A DNA stretch of 8,341 nucleotides from Corynebacterium sp. Lineage in GTDB: Bacteria > Actinomycetota > Actinomycetes > Mycobacteriales > Mycobacteriaceae. Under the pieces are notes generated by a model. That model worked only from the letters and a program-made list of their open reading frames with translations. It made no database searches and had not been told where the DNA came from. Location: positions 1 to 8,341 of the forward strand of contig NZ_JAUMTY010000039.1 of assembly GCF_030530965.1 (NCBI RefSeq), given 5' to 3'. The position numbers and the translations under genes were made by a program. Position 1 is the stretch's first letter, and the number at the start of each line of letters is the position of its first letter. Below, one piece after another: positions 5,945-8,341 of the stretch.

Positions 5945-5970
5945 AGCGCGCGGGTTACCCGACAACAGGT

Positions 5971-5998
5971 TTCACAAATAAATTCACACATATTCACC
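5971..5998. promoter_or_regulatory. Three TTCAC(A/C) repeats in the thiD/ABC divergent region
   Basis: TTCACA (5971-5976), TTCACA (5983-5988) and TTCACC (5993-5998) lie in direct orientation with 12- and 10-bp periods, near one helical turn each, in an AT-rich segment between divergent genes. Such arrays often bind response regulators or other dimeric activators. A regulator encoded beyond the right end of this window is a candidate. Confidence 0.4.
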
Positions 5999-6079
5999 CA
6001 CGAACGCCTGCGATGACCGCTACGAAAACCATGACAAATGGCACTGTTCCGCGCCGTCGACGTCGGCTGTACTTGGTTT

Positions 6080-7027
6080 ATGACCAGTTCACGCACCGCC
6101 ATCGAAGTCCAGGACGTCACTCGCAGGTTCGGGAAAACCACCGCGGTCGACGGCGTCTCATTGTCGGTTGATGCCGGCGAAGTCATTGCCATACTCGGAC
6201 CCAACGGCGCTGGTAAATCCACACTTCTTGACCTCGTCCTGGGTCTCTCCCAGCCCGACACCGGCACGATCTCCGTGTACGGCCACACCCCGGCGAGCGC
6301 AGTGCGCGCCGGAATCGTCGGTGCCGCGCTTCAAGACGGCGGCCTGCCCAGCACCATGACCGTCGAGAGAATGGTGCGAACCCTCACCTCCGTTCACCCG
6401 CAACGCCTGAGCCCCAGCGCGGTCCTGCGCGACCCCTCCCTCAACCGGCTGAGGAAACGCAAAATCGGGAAGCTCTCCGGGGGTCAGCGCCAACGGCTAC
6501 GGCTGGCTCTAGCCACCATGTCGGACCCGCAGGTTCTCATTCTCGACGAGCCCAGCTCCGGGCTAGATGTCACAACACGCTCTGAGCTGTGGAGCGGCAT
6601 CCAATCCATGGCCGACGACGGCATCACCGTGCTCTTCGCCACGCATTACCTCACGGAGGCGGAACGATATGCCGACCGGGTTATCGTCCTGAACACTGGA
6701 AAAATTGTTGCCGACGGGACACCCGAGCAGCTGACCTCGCGCTATCCAACAATTATCCGAGCTTCGTTGCCCATTGCCGACGACGAAGGCGTGCGGAATA
6801 GTTCTGCGCCCGGCGCAGCGGAACCCGGCGCGGCTTCACGCGCCGACGCTCGTATTAAAGCGTGCCTCTCTGCAACCGACACCTATGAGCGGCACGGCGA
6901 CGAAGTCATCATCCACACGACCAACCCTGACCAGGTTTTACTCCACACGCTGCAGCAGAAATTACTCATTCGCCCCACTGTGAATCGCGCCGCGCTCGAC
7001 GATGCGTTCACTGAACTTACGCGGTGA
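6080..7027 (+). CDS. ABC transporter ATP-binding protein (ABC-2 exporter type)
   Basis: Cytoplasmic ATPase subunit that powers the membrane partner encoded next. All ATPase motifs are intact in the 315-residue protein: Walker A GPNGAGKST (40-48), Q-loop Gln85, signature LSGGQ (132-136), Walker B VLILDEP (152-158) with catalytic Glu157, D-loop SGLD, and H-loop His189. The last 85 residues form a C-terminal extension common in DrrA/CcmA-type exporters, interrupted by an Ala/Gly/Pro-rich stretch. An in-frame ATG at 6038 would add 14 residues with no family similarity. Neither start has a Shine-Dalgarno, so 6080 is chosen because the conserved domain begins at once. Only 42 nt separate it from the permease gene. 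The exported substrate is unknown; drug, peptide or lipid export is typical. Confidence 0.9.
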   Translation: MTSSRTAIEVQDVTRRFGKTTAVDGVSLSVDAGEVIAILGPNGAGKSTLLDLVLGLSQPDTGTISVYGHTPASAVRAGIVGAALQDGGLPSTMTVERMVRTLTSVHPQRLSPSAVLRDPSLNRLRKRKIGKLSGGQRQRLRLALATMSDPQVLILDEPSSGLDVTTRSELWSGIQSMADDGITVLFATHYLTEAERYADRVIVLNTGKIVADGTPEQLTSRYPTIIRASLPIADDEGVRNSSAPGAAEPGAASRADARIKACLSATDTYERHGDEVIIHTTNPDQVLLHTLQQKLLIRPTVNRAALDDAFTELTR

Positions 7028-7058
7028 AGGCACAGCCCCTACCCCCACACCCCAACCC

Positions 7059-7063
7059 AGGAG
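7059..7063 (+). promoter_or_regulatory. Ribosome binding site of the ABC-2 permease
   Basis: AGGAG lies 6 nt before the ATG at 7070. It decides for this start over the internal ATG at 7190 (residue 41), which has no such site although the family-like sequence begins near it. Confidence 0.7.
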
Positions 7064-7069
7064 TTACAG

Positions 7070-7945
7070 ATGAATTCCATACGCCCAGCATCAACCACAC
7101 CACTACAGAGCACACGCCCTCACCCCCACTCACCACAACGCTCCAAAAACACAGCAACGCCCCGAAGGCGTTCAGGTTTCACGTCGACAATGTTGTACAG
7201 CTGGCACTATTTCACGGAGCTGCTTCGTCGGCCAGAAACGCTTGTTTTCTGCCTAATTCTGCCCACAGCCTTGTACCTGATGTTCGGGACGGCCACGGAG
7301 AACTCAGACTCCGCACTCAGGGAGGGCAACGTGGCGGCGTTCATCATGACGGGGATGGGGCTCTATGGATCCGCCATCGCCATGACCTCGATCTCTGGTA
7401 GCGCGGCGCAGGCTCGGCAGGAGGGATGGAACCGGCAACTCCACCTCGCGGGGCTCACTACGACGCAGTCCGTGGCTGGGACGATTATCGCTATGGTCGC
7501 GTTCGCGGCTCTCCCCATCGTGGTGACGTTCACCACCGCAGTCGCAACGGGTTCCCAGTTCGACCATGTATGGCAGTGGGTAGCAACAGGTGTGCTGAGC
7601 TGGCTCGTTACTCTCCCATTCGCCGTTTACGGGCTCGCCGCTGCCCTCTGGCTACGCACGGAAACAGCCACGGGCATCTCGTCAGGATCACTGGTCATTC
7701 TGGCGTTTTTCGGTGGAGTATTCATGCCCCTGCAGGGAACGCTCTTCGATATTTCGCGTTTCACACCGTTCTACGGGCCAATCACCATCGCGCACTGGCC
7801 GCAGATGGCAGGCGATCAATTCGGTAACAACGGCAACCTCGTCATGACTGAATCTCCGGTTTTCGCGCTCTCCGTTACACTCATGTGGACCGCGATCTTC
7901 GCCCTCCTGTGCGTCGCAGGGGCACGAAGAGCCATCAAGAAATAA
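7070..7945 (+). CDS. ABC-2 type transporter permease
   Basis: Membrane subunit of the exporter formed with the preceding ATPase. The 291-residue protein shows about six hydrophobic segments. The first contains the ABC-2-like VFCLILPTALYLMFG (58-72); the last runs through LWTAIFALLCVAGAR-like residues near the C-terminus. The loop SAAQARQEGWNRQLHLAGLTT fits the coupling region of DrrB/YhhJ-like permeases. The first 40 residues are hydrophilic, rich in Pro, Ser, Thr, His and Arg, and not typical of the family; they should be cytoplasmic. The gene follows the ATPase closely and is followed 48 nt later by a probable sensor kinase gene, so the three are likely one operon. The transporter would work as a homodimer with two ATPase subunits unless another permease is encoded downstream. 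Confidence 0.87.
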   Translation: MNSIRPASTTPLQSTRPHPHSPQRSKNTATPRRRSGFTSTMLYSWHYFTELLRRPETLVFCLILPTALYLMFGTATENSDSALREGNVAAFIMTGMGLYGSAIAMTSISGSAAQARQEGWNRQLHLAGLTTTQSVAGTIIAMVAFAALPIVVTFTTAVATGSQFDHVWQWVATGVLSWLVTLPFAVYGLAAALWLRTETATGISSGSLVILAFFGGVFMPLQGTLFDISRFTPFYGPITIAHWPQMAGDQFGNNGNLVMTESPVFALSVTLMWTAIFALLCVAGARRAIKK

Positions 7946-7993
7946 ACGCCGAAAGCGTGGCCTCACCACCACATCCACACGGAGACAGCAACC

Positions 7994-8341
7994 ATGGCCC
8001 GACCACACCCCCGCACCTGGAGGAACACCGAGCTCCTGTATCCGGCCGTGTGGCTCATCTATCTGGCGTTCCCTCTTGGGACATGTCTCACCGCCGACGT
8101 CGGCATATTTGCTCGGATCATCGCGTCAATACTGGTTATCGCCTTCGGTGGGATATACCTCAGCGTCTACCGGTATGCGCACAAATTCGAGGACAACAAG
8201 GCGCTCAAACTATGGGGTGTCACGGGGATCCTTATTGCCATAGGTGCGGTAAATTACCCCATCACTGGCCTATCTTCCGTGTGTTTCATTCCATATATCT
8301 GTGCGCTGTGGGTCTTTATCCGATCCGGTCGGCAAGGGATC
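7994..8341 (+). CDS. Partial gene, N-terminal membrane domain, probably a sensor histidine kinase
   Basis: An open frame starts at ATG 7994 and continues for 116 codons to the window end without a stop. GGAG (7981-7984) lies 9 nt before the start. The protein begins MARPHPRTWRNTELLYPAVW, followed by at least four hydrophobic segments: about residues 18-34, 36-56, 70-88 and 93-110. This short multi-helix N-terminus without a large extracellular domain is typical of DesK/LiaS-like kinases, and ATPase-permease-kinase-response regulator is a known gene order. The kinase core (H-box, HATPase) lies outside the window, so the kinase call is an inference from the N-terminus and context. A second small permease or other membrane protein is the alternative. 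Confidence 0.6.
   Translation, partial: MARPHPRTWRNTELLYPAVWLIYLAFPLGTCLTADVGIFARIIASILVIAFGGIYLSVYRYAHKFEDNKALKLWGVTGILIAIGAVNYPITGLSSVCFIPYICALWVFIRSGRQGI

Noticed and set aside
5951..5961. CGGG-TTA-CCCG hairpin upstream of thiD
   Set aside because: Only 4 bp of stem in GC-rich DNA; not distinguishable from chance.
5933..6079. TPP riboswitch upstream of thiD
   Set aside because: No thi-box (CTGAGA-type) elements on the minus strand and too little leader if the mRNA is leaderless.
7946..7958. ACGC/GCGT hairpin between the ABC permease and the partial gene
   Set aside because: Four-bp stem and no T-tract; the genes appear to be one operon.

Overview
The window looks like chromosomal DNA from a fairly high-GC Actinomycetota species. 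A Corynebacterium-like member of the Mycobacteriales is plausible, but this is an inference from GC-rich codon use, a DUF664/DinB-type thiol-transferase-like protein, and several genes with no Shine-Dalgarno but a TAnnnT hexamer 6-7 nt before the ATG (leaderless style). No rRNA, tRNA, CRISPR array, phage gene or transposase was seen.

Layout. Bases 1-508 are non-coding. They hold a degenerate palindromic repeat (R1, about 42-146), an AT-rich promoter-like stretch and a perfect inverted repeat (475-490) just before the first gene. That gene (509-2302, +) encodes an APC-superfamily amino acid permease. A 21-bp tandem duplication lies across its stop codon. The next gap (2303-2612) holds a second copy of the palindromic repeat (R2, about 2380-2506), so the permease gene lies between two related repeats. 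Next are an NAD-dependent L-2-hydroxyacid dehydrogenase of the lactate dehydrogenase family (2613-3620) and an ElaA-like GNAT acetyltransferase (3620-4096). These two overlap by one base and should form an operon. After a possible terminator comes a DinB/DUF664 protein (4240-4734). On the minus strand, converging with it, is thiD (4796-5932), which carries an unusual low-complexity insertion of about 47 residues inside the kinase domain.

Divergent from thiD is a + strand module: ABC ATPase (6080-7027), ABC-2 permease (7070-7945), and the membrane N-terminus of a further protein that runs off the window end (7994 onward), most likely a sensor histidine kinase. ATPase, permease, kinase and response regulator in this order are a known arrangement of self-regulating export or antimicrobial-resistance modules, such as B. 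subtilis YvfRSTU and the related Lnr system. Three TTCAC(A/C) repeats at 12 and 10 bp spacing in the thiD/ABC intergenic region are a candidate binding site for such a regulator.

The protein-coding content is mostly ordinary. The items most worth following up are the paired palindromic repeats R1/R2, the operator-like palindrome before the permease, the extended substrate loop of the dehydrogenase, the ThiD insertion and the TTCAC array. I did not find convincing evidence of a wholly new biological system.
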